A DNA stretch of 50,344 nt from a bacterium (GTDB taxonomy: Bacteria; Campylobacterota; Campylobacteria; Campylobacterales; Sulfurovaceae), in contig JAHJJU010000020.1 of NCBI GenBank assembly GCA_018822805.1, positions 1 through 50,344 of the forward strand, written 5' to 3'. Of the stretch, positions 17,429 to 26,085 are shown piece by piece. Made by a program: the position numbers and the translations under genes. The notes beneath the pieces were generated by a model. The model was given only the letters and a program-made list of their open reading frames with translations, made no database searches and was not told where the DNA came from. Numbering within the stretch: the first letter of the stretch is position 1; each line of letters opens with the position of its first letter.

Positions 17429-17561
17429 AGGCTTTAAACATATTTTTGATTTTCAGAAGACTAGTAAAAAGAGTGTGATTGGTATTGTATTTTAGATTGG
17501 TAAACATGTTATCAAGATAGATGAATAAAGCTTTGCTGTTTCTTTTGGAATGTCTATGTAG
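17429..17561 (+). pseudogene. Decayed 3' fragment of a DUF4143 ATPase gene
   Basis: This stretch aligns with 16762-16894, the last 44 codons of the upstream ATPase, including AAACATATTTTTGATTTTCA and AAAAAGA.TGTGATTGGTAT, and ends at an equivalent TAG. It has accumulated in-frame stops (for example TTTTAG near 17493) and substitutions, so it cannot encode a domain. It is the relic of a second ATPase copy or of a tandem duplication. Together with the degenerate repeat it fills the 300-base interval before the OLD nuclease, where I see no other gene. Confidence 0.85.
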
Positions 17562-17643
17562 CAAAGGTTAAAAGTATGTAGTAAAGTTAGATTTCTTGGA
17601 AAGAGTTTATGCGTAATGATTGATGAAAATAAAGGGAAAAATG

Positions 17644-19569
17644 ATGAAAATAGCAGAAGTAACAATTAAAGGTTTTAGAAATTTTAAAGATGCAAAATTT
17701 AATTTTAATAATCATACAGCAATTATGGGATTTAATGATATAGGTAAGACTAATTTGATTTATGCATTACGATTATTATTAGATAAAAATATTTCAGAAG
17801 CAGATATGGAATTAAATGATTCAGATTTTTTTGTACATGAAGAGACAAGTGAAATAGAAATAGTAATTAAATTTGATGAGGTAGTAGAGGATTTTGTTTT
17901 ATCAAAAGTAGGAAGTTCTGTATCTGATGATGGCATTATATTTCTTAAATATACTTTTTTAAAATATGATAGAGATTTTAAACTATTGATGGGTTCATCA
18001 ATAGATTTATTAGAAGAGATACAAGGTAGATTTTATTTAAAAGCTTTTAATTTGAAGTATGTAGGGAGTTCACGAAATTTATCGTCATTTATTAAAAAAG
18101 AGAAAAAACACCTTTTAGAAAAAGCAAAAGAAATAAGAGAAGAAGCTGATATTCTAAGTGATTCTAGAATTATTCAAAATGTTGAAGGTTCTTTATCTAC
18201 TCTTAATAACCAAGTACGGGATATATCCTATGTAAAAAATTCAACTACTCAAATCAATACTGAATTAAATAAACTTTCCTATAAAAATGAAAATCAAGAA
18301 TTGGTATTTGATATGGCAGGAGATAATATTGATACTCTTTTACAGAAAGTAGATTTATCTGTATTAATAAATGATAAATTATTGGCTGTTGGAGGAGATG
18401 GTAAATTAAATCAAATATTTTTAGCATTATGGACTAGTAAATATAATAATGATACTGATTTAAATGAAGTGTCTTTTTATTGTATAGAAGAACCTGAAGC
18501 TCATTTACACCCACATCAACAAAGAAAACTATCCGAATACTTGGCTGATACACTAGATAACCAAGTCATAATAACAACTCATTCTCCTCAAATAATTTCT
18601 GAATTTAGACCTAATTCAATTATCAAGTTATTTGAGAAAGAAGGAGCTACTTATGGAGTAAATAATGGTTGTAGTTCAAATATAGAAGATGAACTTTTTA
18701 ACTTTGCACATAGACTTGATATTATTTCTACAGAAGCATTTTATTCAAATGTAGTATTCTTAGTTGAAGGACAATCGGAGATACTTTTTTATAAAGCTTT
18801 AGCAAAAGCCATTGATATAGATTTAGATAGGTTGAATATTAGTATTTTAATGGTTGATGGTATTGGTTTTAAACCTTATATTAGAGTCTTAAATTTATTA
18901 CAAATACCTTGGGTTATGAGAACTGATAATGATATTTTTGAAACAGCAAAAAATAGTACTTTATTTAGATATGCAGGAATTACAAGAAGTTTAGGTATCT
19001 ATGAAAAATTTAAACAAAAAGTAGAATATTCTGAAGATATTAAAAATGATATAAAGAATATTTCAGGGTTTACAAAACCAATTGCTGGTGCTATTAAAGA
19101 GTCGGCTTCTAATCTTATACGATTTGTAGAACCATTTGATATATTTTTATCTCAAAATGATTTAGAACAAGATTTAGTTAATAGTCCATTATTTCCAAAA
19201 CTACAAGAGTTTTTTAACCCAAAAATGACATTAGAAGAGTTGAATGTAGCTACAAGTGAACAGTTAATAGAGGTTCCAAATATAGGGGAAGATAAGGCTA
19301 AAAGTATTGTTGATTTTCAAAATACAAAACCATTTGAAAGTTTTGAAGAATTATGTACTATAGATGGTATAGGTAATGCTATTAAAGAAAGTATCGAACA
19401 TGGAAAAGAATATAATCAAGAAGAAATTATAGAAAAAATGCAACAGAAAAAAGGTAGTCTAATCTTTGAGTTTTTATATAAATATCAGGATTATTTATCT
19501 ATTTTAGATACAGAACAAATTAGTCAACCATTAAGAAGATGTAAAGAGATAATAGAAGCACAAATATGA
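17644..19569 (+). CDS. OLD-family ATP-dependent endonuclease (GajA-like)
   Basis: The 641-residue protein has an ABC-type ATPase domain split around a helical insert: Walker A GFNDIGKT (29-36), signature-like AVGGDGKLNQIF (248-259), Walker B YCIEEPEAHLHP (279-290) and switch THSPQI (312-317). A TOPRIM nuclease domain follows: VEGQSE (E375, E379), D405 in VDGIG, D428 and D430 in RTDND. An unusual C-terminal part carries two helix-hairpin-helix-like motifs (EELNVATSEQLIEVPNIGED, 531-550; SFEELCTIDGIGNAIK, 566-581). Coupled by 4 bases to a UvrD-like helicase, it fits GajA of the Gabija anti-phage system. The ATG at 17644 has AAGGG 7 bases upstream; earlier in-frame starts lack this. Confidence 0.88.
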   Translation: MKIAEVTIKGFRNFKDAKFNFNNHTAIMGFNDIGKTNLIYALRLLLDKNISEADMELNDSDFFVHEETSEIEIVIKFDEVVEDFVLSKVGSSVSDDGIIFLKYTFLKYDRDFKLLMGSSIDLLEEIQGRFYLKAFNLKYVGSSRNLSSFIKKEKKHLLEKAKEIREEADILSDSRIIQNVEGSLSTLNNQVRDISYVKNSTTQINTELNKLSYKNENQELVFDMAGDNIDTLLQKVDLSVLINDKLLAVGGDGKLNQIFLALWTSKYNNDTDLNEVSFYCIEEPEAHLHPHQQRKLSEYLADTLDNQVIITTHSPQIISEFRPNSIIKLFEKEGATYGVNNGCSSNIEDELFNFAHRLDIISTEAFYSNVVFLVEGQSEILFYKALAKAIDIDLDRLNISILMVDGIGFKPYIRVLNLLQIPWVMRTDNDIFETAKNSTLFRYAGITRSLGIYEKFKQKVEYSEDIKNDIKNISGFTKPIAGAIKESASNLIRFVEPFDIFLSQNDLEQDLVNSPLFPKLQEFFNPKMTLEELNVATSEQLIEVPNIGEDKAKSIVDFQNTKPFESFEELCTIDGIGNAIKESIEHGKEYNQEEIIEKMQQKKGSLIFEFLYKYQDYLSILDTEQISQPLRRCKEIIEAQI

Positions 19570-21149
19570 CACCTTCACAAGAACAACAACAAATTATTGA
19601 TGTAGAAGGAAGTATTGTCGTAATTGCTCGACCTGGAAGTGGAAAAACATTTGTATTAGCTAATAAAATAAAAAAAGTATTATTAACTTTAGAAGATTAT
19701 CAAGGTGTAATAGCCATCTCTTATACTCGAAAAGCAAGTAAAGAGTTAAAAGATAGAAGTTTGAAAGGAGGAATTGATAAAAAATCATCTTTTTTTGGAA
19801 CAATTCATAGCTTTCTTATATTTGAAATTGTTTTATCTTTTGGGAAACAGGTATTTGGACTTCCTATGCAAGAGTTAGAAATAGTTGAACCAACTAATAA
19901 TGATGAAAAAAATTATGTGGAAAATTTAGAGAAAAACTTTGATAAAAATAATATAGCACATATAGAAGATTTAAAAGAGATGTACTTATCTGGAAGAATC
20001 TATTTAGCTTTAATAGAAAAATATGCTATTTATATATTGAATCATTCATCATCATGTACGAATTATTTAAAAGCCAAATATAAATATATCATTATTGATG
20101 AATTTCAAGATTGTGGAAAAGAACAATATTCTATTTTCATGGGCTTAAAAACACATCTTGAATTGACAGCTATAGCAGTAGGAGATTTAGACCAATCAAT
20201 TTTTGAATTTGGAGGAAAAAGTTCTAAATATCTTGCTAAATTAAGAAAAGATAACAGTTTTTATCAATTTGAACTTATAGAAAATTATCGTTCTCATCCA
20301 TCTATTATAAACTATTCATTAACCCTTATGAATAAAAATACAACATTGATTGAAACAGATTCAATTAGGGTTTATTATAAAGACATTAGAGGAGATGAAA
20401 GAGATATTGGAAGATGGATAGATAAATGGATTAAAAGAAAAATGTGTAATACACCTTTTTCTAAAACAGCTATTTTAACAAAAAATGGAAGAACAGCTAA
20501 GATTATATATGATTATATGACTGCTCCTCGAAGAATTATTGAGAATTCGTCTTTAGAAAACAGTAGCCATATTGTTTCAATTCTTTTTGATAAGATTATT
20601 AAATTTGCATACAACAATCAACTTACTATGACAGAAATCATAGAAGATTTTATATATTTTGATAAGTTGAAAGATATAGAAAAAAAAGAATTAAAAGAAA
20701 AGTTTGAAAGAGTTAGAGATATATTGATTAAAGAGGACATTGATATAGGAAATATTAAAATATTATGTCAAACAATAGCTACTATATTACTCCCCCACCA
20801 AATTCAAGACAATTCATTAATCTTATTGGAAAAGGTATTATCTGAAGAGTTAGATAAATACTCATCTGTTTCGGAGGATGAGGTTCAAATTATGACTTTA
20901 TATAAAGCTAAAGGACTTGAATTCGATATTGTATTTCATTTAGATTTGTATGAATACATTTTACCTCAATATAAGGGTAACTATCAACAAGATTTAAATT
21001 TACACTATGTTGGTGTTACAAGAGCAAAAAAAGGTTGTATTTTATGTACTAGTACTCAAAGAACAAAACCTAATGGAGATATTGTAAGTGCAAATATCTC
21101 TGAGTTTTTAACTTTGAATAATGTTAATAGTTTGAGAACGGGTTCTTAA
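19566..21149 (+). CDS. UvrD/Rep-like SF1 helicase (GajB-like)
   Basis: The 527-residue SF1A helicase contains the expected motifs in order: Q motif TPSQEQQQI, I ARPGSGKT (21-28), Ia SYTRKASKELKDR, II IIIDEFQD (175-182), III VGDLDQSIFEF (205-215), IV ENYRSHPSI, V QIMTLYKAKGLEFDIVF and VI LHYVGVTRAKKG. It is shorter than UvrD (about 720), near the roughly 490-residue GajB. The ATG overlaps the stop of the OLD nuclease gene, the gene order of Gabija (gajA then gajB), in which the pair degrades or nicks phage DNA when nucleotide pools fall. The pair is AT-richer than the neighbouring enzyme operon, consistent with transfer. Confidence 0.9.
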   Translation: MTPSQEQQQIIDVEGSIVVIARPGSGKTFVLANKIKKVLLTLEDYQGVIAISYTRKASKELKDRSLKGGIDKKSSFFGTIHSFLIFEIVLSFGKQVFGLPMQELEIVEPTNNDEKNYVENLEKNFDKNNIAHIEDLKEMYLSGRIYLALIEKYAIYILNHSSSCTNYLKAKYKYIIIDEFQDCGKEQYSIFMGLKTHLELTAIAVGDLDQSIFEFGGKSSKYLAKLRKDNSFYQFELIENYRSHPSIINYSLTLMNKNTTLIETDSIRVYYKDIRGDERDIGRWIDKWIKRKMCNTPFSKTAILTKNGRTAKIIYDYMTAPRRIIENSSLENSSHIVSILFDKIIKFAYNNQLTMTEIIEDFIYFDKLKDIEKKELKEKFERVRDILIKEDIDIGNIKILCQTIATILLPHQIQDNSLILLEKVLSEELDKYSSVSEDEVQIMTLYKAKGLEFDIVFHLDLYEYILPQYKGNYQQDLNLHYVGVTRAKKGCILCTSTQRTKPNGDIVSANISEFLTLNNVNSLRTGS

Positions 21150-21177
21150 TATGTTTGAGTGAGACTAAGGAAATCGA

Positions 21178-21232
21178 ATGAAAACTAAAAAAGCCATAAT
21201 CACAGGAGCAACAGGAGGCTTAGGTCGAAACT
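21178..21232 (+). repeat. 55-bp duplication of the SDR gene start (stranded copy)
   Basis: Identical to 23111-23165 except one base. It has an ATG, a good ribosome site (AAGGAAA about 7 bases upstream) and 18 sense codons of the SDR gene before an immediate TAA. This looks like the original 5' end left behind when the block 21233-23110 was inserted with target duplication. Confidence 0.92.
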
Positions 21233-21250
21233 AAAGTATAGACTTCATTT

Positions 21251-21502
21251 TCAATAATGAAATCGACAAGAAGCAATAGTTAATGTCTCATCTTCATATT
21301 TGTAAACGAGTCTATGTTCTTGTGTGATGCGTCTTGACCAATAGCCACTAAGATTTCCTCTTAACTTTTCAGGTTTTCCAATACCATCAAAAGGTTCTCG
21401 TAAACTTTCTTTGATAAGTTTGTCTATCTTTTTTGAGATAGTTTTGTCACTATTTTTAAAATAGAGATAATCCTCCCAAGCAGAAGGTTCAAAGGCTAAC
21501 AT
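21251..21502 (-). CDS. yoeB: YoeB-family mRNA interferase toxin
   Basis: The 83-residue toxin matches YoeB/Txe along its length: FEPSAWEDYLYFKNSDKTIS, IKESLREPFDGIGKPEKLRG, LSGYWSRRITQEHRLVYKY and the terminal CRFHY. The E. coli catalytic residues E46, R65, H83 and Y84 correspond to E45, R64, H82 and Y83 here. YoeB cuts mRNA at the start of translation on the ribosome. It follows its antitoxin by 2 bases. It is intact and lies in the 1.9-kb block inserted into the SDR gene start. Confidence 0.93.
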   Translation of the reverse strand: MLAFEPSAWEDYLYFKNSDKTISKKIDKLIKESLREPFDGIGKPEKLRGNLSGYWSRRITQEHRLVYKYEDETLTIASCRFHY

Positions 21503-21504
21503 AA

Positions 21505-21744
21505 TTATTGTCCTAAATCTTTTAAATCTTTGTGTAGTAATTTATCTTTATTATTTTCAATATTATTAATAGCCTTTAAGAGACGTGAAGCATTGGTAGG
21601 GTTTGAAAGTAGATAGTCTGTTTCATCCTCATTTTGGGCTATTGAAATATTGATATTGATAGATTTTTCTTGAAACAGTTTTTTAATAGATTCTAAAAAG
21701 TTTATATCTAATTCATTGGCATTTAGTGTATAAGCTACTTGCAT
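21505..21744 (-). CDS. Antitoxin partner of YoeB
   Basis: The 79-residue acidic protein (MQVAYTLNANELDINFLESIKKLF ... ENNKDKLLHKDLKDLGQ) has the size, charge and C-terminal helix of a YoeB antitoxin. The N-terminal half does not clearly match the YefM/Phd fold, so the DNA-binding family is uncertain. The strong ribosome site AAAAGGAG and a TATAAT-like box upstream on the minus strand show that the pair has its own promoter, divergent from the ATPase at 21904. Confidence 0.85.
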   Translation of the reverse strand: MQVAYTLNANELDINFLESIKKLFQEKSININISIAQNEDETDYLLSNPTNASRLLKAINNIENNKDKLLHKDLKDLGQ

Positions 21745-21846
21745 ATAAAACTCCTTTTAGGTTAGTTAATTTTATTATATCATAGATGAATAAATTTATA
21801 TCAAAATACTTAATATCTAATCTAGAATTTTATTTAACACCTATAC

Positions 21847-21900
21847 TATAATTTAAAACAACCACGCTATAATAAAATATAAATAAAAAATAGTGTGGTT
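21847..21900 (+). promoter_or_regulatory. Promoter with inverted repeat before the second ATPase
   Basis: TATAAT occurs at 21847-21852 and again at 21868-21873. AACCACGCTAT (21860-21870) and ATAGTGTGGTT (21890-21900) form an inverted repeat with one mismatch that spans the second box and abuts the start codon, so it could be an operator or a leader hairpin. Confidence 0.6.
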
Positions 21901-21903
21901 AAA

Positions 21904-23121
21904 ATGTATTATAAAAGAGATTTAGAATCAAAAATAGAACGATATTTAGAAAGTTCAGAAATTATTGCCATATTTGGACCAAGACAAGTTGGTAAGACCA
22001 CTCTTTTAAAAGAGTTTTACAATCGAGTAGAAAATCCTATTTTTTTGACCTTTGAAGACATAGAGCTAAAAGTTCTTTTTGAAGAAGACATTAAGAGTTT
22101 CATTGCACTTTACATTGACCCCTATGAGCATATATTTATAGATGAGTTTCAGTATGCTAAAATGGGTGGGAAACATCTCAAATACATTTATGATACGACC
22201 GATAAAAAGATATTTATTTCAGGCTCTTCTGCCATGGAACTTTCTATTAATGCTGTTAAATATTTGGTAGGAAGAATTTTTGTTTTTAACCTTTACTCTT
22301 TTTCATTTGGAGAGTTTTTACGGGTAAAAGATGAGAACCTTTATACGCTTTACACTAAAGCAGATGAAAATATTTCAGCTCCACTTTCTAAAAAAATATA
22401 TGACTATTTAGATGAGTACATTACTTATGGTGGTTATCCTAGAGTGATTTTGAGTGAAAGTAATGAAGAGAAAAAAGAGGTATTGAAAAACCTATTGAGT
22501 ATTTACCTCTTAAGAGATATCAAAGAGATAGCCAAAATAGCTGATGAAACCAAGATGTACCGACTAGTTAAAGCCCTCTCTTTACAGATAGGAAATGTGG
22601 TGGTTTACAGTGAACTCTCTAAACTAATAGGCATTAACACGGTGCAACTCAAAGAGTATTTGAGTGTTTTTGAAAAAGCATTTTTAACCAAGACCATTAG
22701 CCCATTTTTTACCAACAAACAGTTAGAGATAGTTAAAAACCCTGAGATTTTCTTTTTTGATATGGGGCTTAGAAATGTCATCATTAAAAACTTTTCTCCT
22801 CTTGAAGACAAAGTTGATAAAGGAGCGATGTTAGAAAACTTTGTTTTTAGAGAGTTGGTTGAAAGAGATGTGAAGTATTATCGAACTAAAAATGGGGCTG
22901 AGGTTGATTTTATTATTGATGATGTTATTCCTGTGGAGATAAGGTCAAATTTAACCTCCATGAAGATTTCTAAGTCTTATCATTATTTCTTAGCCAATTA
23001 TAAACCTAAGCAGGGTTATGTCTTGAATTTTAATCAGCTTGGAAGTCGAGAATTTAATGCGACAAATATTAAGTTTTTACCTCACTTCTTGGCTTTTAAT
23101 GGTGTAAAAGATGAAAACTAA
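21904..23121 (+). CDS. AAA ATPase with DUF4143 domain (second copy)
   Basis: A 405-residue AAA_14/DUF4143 protein, distinct in sequence from the one at 15692. Walker A is GPRQVGKTT, Walker B is HIFIDEFQ, and the sensor region is FISGSSAMEL. The C-terminal region has VKYYRTKNGAEVDFIIDDVIPVEI, again like a PD-(D/E)XK core. The ATG at 21904 is preferred, although a GTG at 21895 is in frame; no clear ribosome site distinguishes them. The last codons and the stop (GAT GAA AAC TAA) lie inside the duplicated SDR start, so the insertion created the present C-terminus. It overlaps the SDR gene by 11 bases. Confidence 0.9.
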   Translation: MYYKRDLESKIERYLESSEIIAIFGPRQVGKTTLLKEFYNRVENPIFLTFEDIELKVLFEEDIKSFIALYIDPYEHIFIDEFQYAKMGGKHLKYIYDTTDKKIFISGSSAMELSINAVKYLVGRIFVFNLYSFSFGEFLRVKDENLYTLYTKADENISAPLSKKIYDYLDEYITYGGYPRVILSESNEEKKEVLKNLLSIYLLRDIKEIAKIADETKMYRLVKALSLQIGNVVVYSELSKLIGINTVQLKEYLSVFEKAFLTKTISPFFTNKQLEIVKNPEIFFFDMGLRNVIIKNFSPLEDKVDKGAMLENFVFRELVERDVKYYRTKNGAEVDFIIDDVIPVEIRSNLTSMKISKSYHYFLANYKPKQGYVLNFNQLGSREFNATNIKFLPHFLAFNGVKDEN

Positions 23122-24073
23122 AAAAGCCATCATCACAGGAGCAACAGGAGGCTTAGGTCGAAACTTAGGCGAGTTTCTAAGTAAAGAAGGTTGGGAACTT
23201 CTAGGTTTTGGACGCAATGAAAGCATAGGTAAAGAGCTAGGTTATGCCTTTAAAGCTTTTGACTTAAGTAATTTAGAAAAGACCTTAGACGCATTTGAAG
23301 AGGCTGATGTGGTGTTTCATTGTTCTGCACGTTCTTCTCCTTGGGGGAAGTATGAACTTTTTTATAAAGACAATGTACAAGCCACACAAAATGTTTTAAC
23401 AGCCATGAAAAAGTACAACATTCCAAAGCTGGTGCATGTTTCAACACCAAGTATCTATTTTGATTTTACCAACCAATTCAATGTACAAGAGAGTTACCGA
23501 CCAAAAGCGTTTGTGAATGCCTATGCCCAAACAAAATATGAAGCAGAAGCGTTGGTTTTGGCTTCCGATGTGGATGCTGTGATTATACGACCTCGTGGGA
23601 TTTTTGGTGAATATGATTCTGTGCTTATCCCTCGTTTGGAGAAGATAGCCAATAGAGGGTTTTTACCCCTCATTAAAAATGGAAATGCTTTGGTTGATGT
23701 GACTTATGTTGGTAATGTGGTTCATGCCATGTATTTGTGTGCCACAAAAGAGCTACCTGAAAAAAGTATTTTTAACATTACCAATGCTAAACCCATAGAG
23801 ATTTCAAAACTTTTTGAGATGGTAATGAAAACATTGGGCAAAGAGGTGAAGTATATGCGTGTTGGGTATACAACCATGATGGGGGTTGCAACAGTTTTGG
23901 AGTTTGTCGCTAAAATGGGTTTGAGTAAAGAGCCGATGATAACCAAATATGGTGTAGGACTTATTGCCCATGACCAGACTTTGGATTTACAAAGAGCTAA
24001 AGATATTTTGGGGTATAGCCCACAATATAGCATTAAAGAAGGATTGGAACGATATGCAAAAAGCAAAGATTAG
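23111..24073 (+). CDS. NAD(P)-dependent epimerase/dehydratase (extended SDR)
   Basis: This 320-residue extended short-chain dehydrogenase begins with the Rossmann motif GATGGLG (10-16). VVFHCSARSSPWGKYE (67-82), catalytic S111/S114 in VSTPSIYF and Y138-AQT-K142 are in place. The HxxA..SPWG pattern followed by NVQATQNV resembles 3-beta-hydroxysteroid dehydrogenase/OleD-type enzymes that act on beta-keto or beta-hydroxy acyl substrates; the substrate here is unknown. It is the first of six overlapping enzyme genes. Its first 55 bases are duplicated at 21178-21232, so its native promoter and ribosome site now lie on the far side of an insertion and translation may depend on the ATPase gene. Confidence 0.9.
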   Translation: MKTKKAIITGATGGLGRNLGEFLSKEGWELLGFGRNESIGKELGYAFKAFDLSNLEKTLDAFEEADVVFHCSARSSPWGKYELFYKDNVQATQNVLTAMKKYNIPKLVHVSTPSIYFDFTNQFNVQESYRPKAFVNAYAQTKYEAEALVLASDVDAVIIRPRGIFGEYDSVLIPRLEKIANRGFLPLIKNGNALVDVTYVGNVVHAMYLCATKELPEKSIFNITNAKPIEISKLFEMVMKTLGKEVKYMRVGYTTMMGVATVLEFVAKMGLSKEPMITKYGVGLIAHDQTLDLQRAKDILGYSPQYSIKEGLERYAKSKD

Positions 24074-24848
24074 CCTTTATCAAGTAGGCTACTGCAAACA
24101 CCCCGAGTTTATGGTGAAACGTGGAGGGAGTTTTGCTTCCATAAAGTTTCCTGCGATGGTTGCATTGATAGAATACGAGGGTAAAAACTTACTTTTTGAC
24201 ACAGGTTATGGCAAACATTTTTTTGATGCTACAGCAAAGTTTCCTGAAAAGTTGTATGCACTCACAACCCCTGTAACATTAGAAAAGCCTTTGGTGGAGA
24301 TGATAGACAAACCAATAGAGAGTATTTTTATCTCTCATTTTCATGCTGACCATATTGGAGGGTTAAAAGATTTCCCTGAGGCTAAACTTTACTGCTCTAA
24401 AGAGGCTTATGCGATTGCCAAAGGAAAGATGTCACGTTTTTCTAAGACCAAAATGGGTGTGCTTCCTGCTTTGTTGCCTGATGATTTTGAAGAACGTTTG
24501 ACCTATATTGAAGATTTACTTCAAGTGAATTTACCTGACTTTTTGGCTCCTTTTGAAAAGGGTTATTTGTTGGATAATAGATTTTATGTCATAGAGTTGG
24601 GTGGTCATGCTCATGGGCAGTATGGATTGGTGGTGGACGATACCTTTTTTGTGAGTGATTCGGTTTGGGACATAGAAGCGATTACCAAAGGAATTAAACC
24701 CAATATTTTGACCCATCTTATTTTTAAAGATGCCAATGTTTATTATGAGACGATTGAGAAACTCAAAGTGCTTCATCGTCAAAACCCTGCTTTGAAAATT
24801 GTGCCAACACATTGTTCTAAAACACATGAATGGTATAAGCATGTTTAG
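24054..24848 (+). CDS. Metallo-beta-lactamase-fold hydrolase
   Basis: The 264-residue protein has the dinuclear metal motif SHFHADHIGG (H95, H97, D99, H100), preceded by LLFDTGYG and followed by further ligands in GGHAHGQYG, SDSVWD and PTHCSKTHEW. Members hydrolyse lactones, thioesters or phosphodiesters; in similar biosynthetic clusters such an enzyme is a candidate thioesterase or lactonase. The ATG at 24054 has AAGGA about 10 bases upstream and lies inside the end of the SDR gene (20-base overlap). It overlaps the next gene by 8 bases. Substrate unknown. Confidence 0.9.
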   Translation: MQKAKISLYQVGYCKHPEFMVKRGGSFASIKFPAMVALIEYEGKNLLFDTGYGKHFFDATAKFPEKLYALTTPVTLEKPLVEMIDKPIESIFISHFHADHIGGLKDFPEAKLYCSKEAYAIAKGKMSRFSKTKMGVLPALLPDDFEERLTYIEDLLQVNLPDFLAPFEKGYLLDNRFYVIELGGHAHGQYGLVVDDTFFVSDSVWDIEAITKGIKPNILTHLIFKDANVYYETIEKLKVLHRQNPALKIVPTHCSKTHEWYKHV

Positions 24849-26085
24849 AAAACTTGGCATTGTTAAAGAGTTTTTGTCGGTTAAAGATTTTACGAATAAA
24901 GAAGTATTGGAAGCGTATCAAAAAGAGAAGTTGGCAGAGCGTTTGGCTTCACATGGTAGCTTTTTTTATCCAAATTCTGAAAAATTAGAAGATTTCCCCA
25001 TTATCAATAAAAAGATTTTTATGGAGAACTTTGAAACCATTAACACGGTAAAGATTACCAAAGAAGAGGCGTTTAAAGTGGCATTGGCTTCTGAAGAGAG
25101 TCGGAATTTTTCTAATAAAATAGGTGACATTTCGGTGGGTTTATCATCGGGTACGAGTGGTAATCGCGGTATTTTTTTAGTCTCCGAAAAAGAGAGCATC
25201 CGTTGGGCTGGGTATATTTTAAAACGGATGTTGCCTAAGCCTTTGCTACAAAGGCATAAAATAGCCTTTTTTTTACGTGCCAACTCGAATCTTTATGAGA
25301 GTGTTAACTCTCTTACAATTACGTTTACATTTTATGATTTACTGAGACCTTTGGAGGAGCATATTGAACGGTTAAATGCAACGCAACCGACTATTTTAAT
25401 TGCCCCTGCACAACTCCTTCGGTTGTTGGCATTGTCTGATAGGTTAACAATAAACCCCAAAAAAATTATTTCGGTCGCAGAGGTGTTGGAGGAAGAAGAT
25501 GAAGCATTAATTGTTCAACGATTTTCACAAAAGGTGCATCAAGTTTATCAGTGTACAGAGGGTTTTTTAGCCCACACGTGCGAAGAGGGAAATTTACATC
25601 TGAATGAGGATAGAGTCTACATAGAAAAAGCGTGGATAGATAAAAAAAGTGGACGCTTTAGCCCCATTATTACGGATTTTTTTCGTTCCTCTCAACCTGT
25701 TATTCGGTATAAATTGGATGATATTTTGGTACTCGAAAAAGAGCCATGTCTTTGTGGGTCTGTTTTTGAACGCATTAAAAAAATAGAGGGACGTTGTGAC
25801 GACATATTGAAAGTGAAAGACAAAAAGCGTGAGCCTTATTTGTTGTTTCCCGATTTTATTCGTCGTGCGATTATACGAGCGAGTGATAAGATAGAAGAGT
25901 ACAGTGTGGAGCATAAAGAAGATGTTTTACATATTTATTTGCAACCAATCAGTGTGAAAGATGAGGTAGAGAAATCACTTCAAAAGCTTTATGGTGAGCA
26001 AGGGTTAGAAGTTATCAAGCATCTTTACCATCCTTATAAAATAGGAAAACTGACCGACAAACGAAGAAGGGTGAAACAGTTATGA
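24841..26085 (+). CDS. F390-synthetase-like adenylate-forming enzyme
   Basis: The 414-residue protein belongs to the phenylacetate-CoA ligase/coenzyme F390 synthetase superfamily. It has the phosphate loop GLSSGTSGNRGIF (100-112), an aromatic adenine-binding motif QCTEGF near residue 240, VIRYKLDDIL near 288 and IEGRCDDILKV near 317. Two cysteines in PCLCGS may bind metal as in related proteins. Such enzymes activate a carboxylate as an acyl-adenylate. Given its neighbours (SDR, MBL fold, ATP-grasp), it probably activates an acyl or aryl acid intermediate; no carrier protein is visible. The start at 24841 overlaps the MBL gene, and the stop overlaps the ATP-grasp start (ATGA). Confidence 0.85.
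   Translation: MFRKLGIVKEFLSVKDFTNKEVLEAYQKEKLAERLASHGSFFYPNSEKLEDFPIINKKIFMENFETINTVKITKEEAFKVALASEESRNFSNKIGDISVGLSSGTSGNRGIFLVSEKESIRWAGYILKRMLPKPLLQRHKIAFFLRANSNLYESVNSLTITFTFYDLLRPLEEHIERLNATQPTILIAPAQLLRLLALSDRLTINPKKIISVAEVLEEEDEALIVQRFSQKVHQVYQCTEGFLAHTCEEGNLHLNEDRVYIEKAWIDKKSGRFSPIITDFFRSSQPVIRYKLDDILVLEKEPCLCGSVFERIKKIEGRCDDILKVKDKKREPYLLFPDFIRRAIIRASDKIEEYSVEHKEDVLHIYLQPISVKDEVEKSLQKLYGEQGLEVIKHLYHPYKIGKLTDKRRRVKQL

Noticed and set aside
17644-21149. PARIS or retron-type assignment for the OLD protein
   Set aside because: No AriB-like TOPRIM partner or reverse transcriptase is adjacent; the partner is a UvrD-like helicase, as in Gabija.
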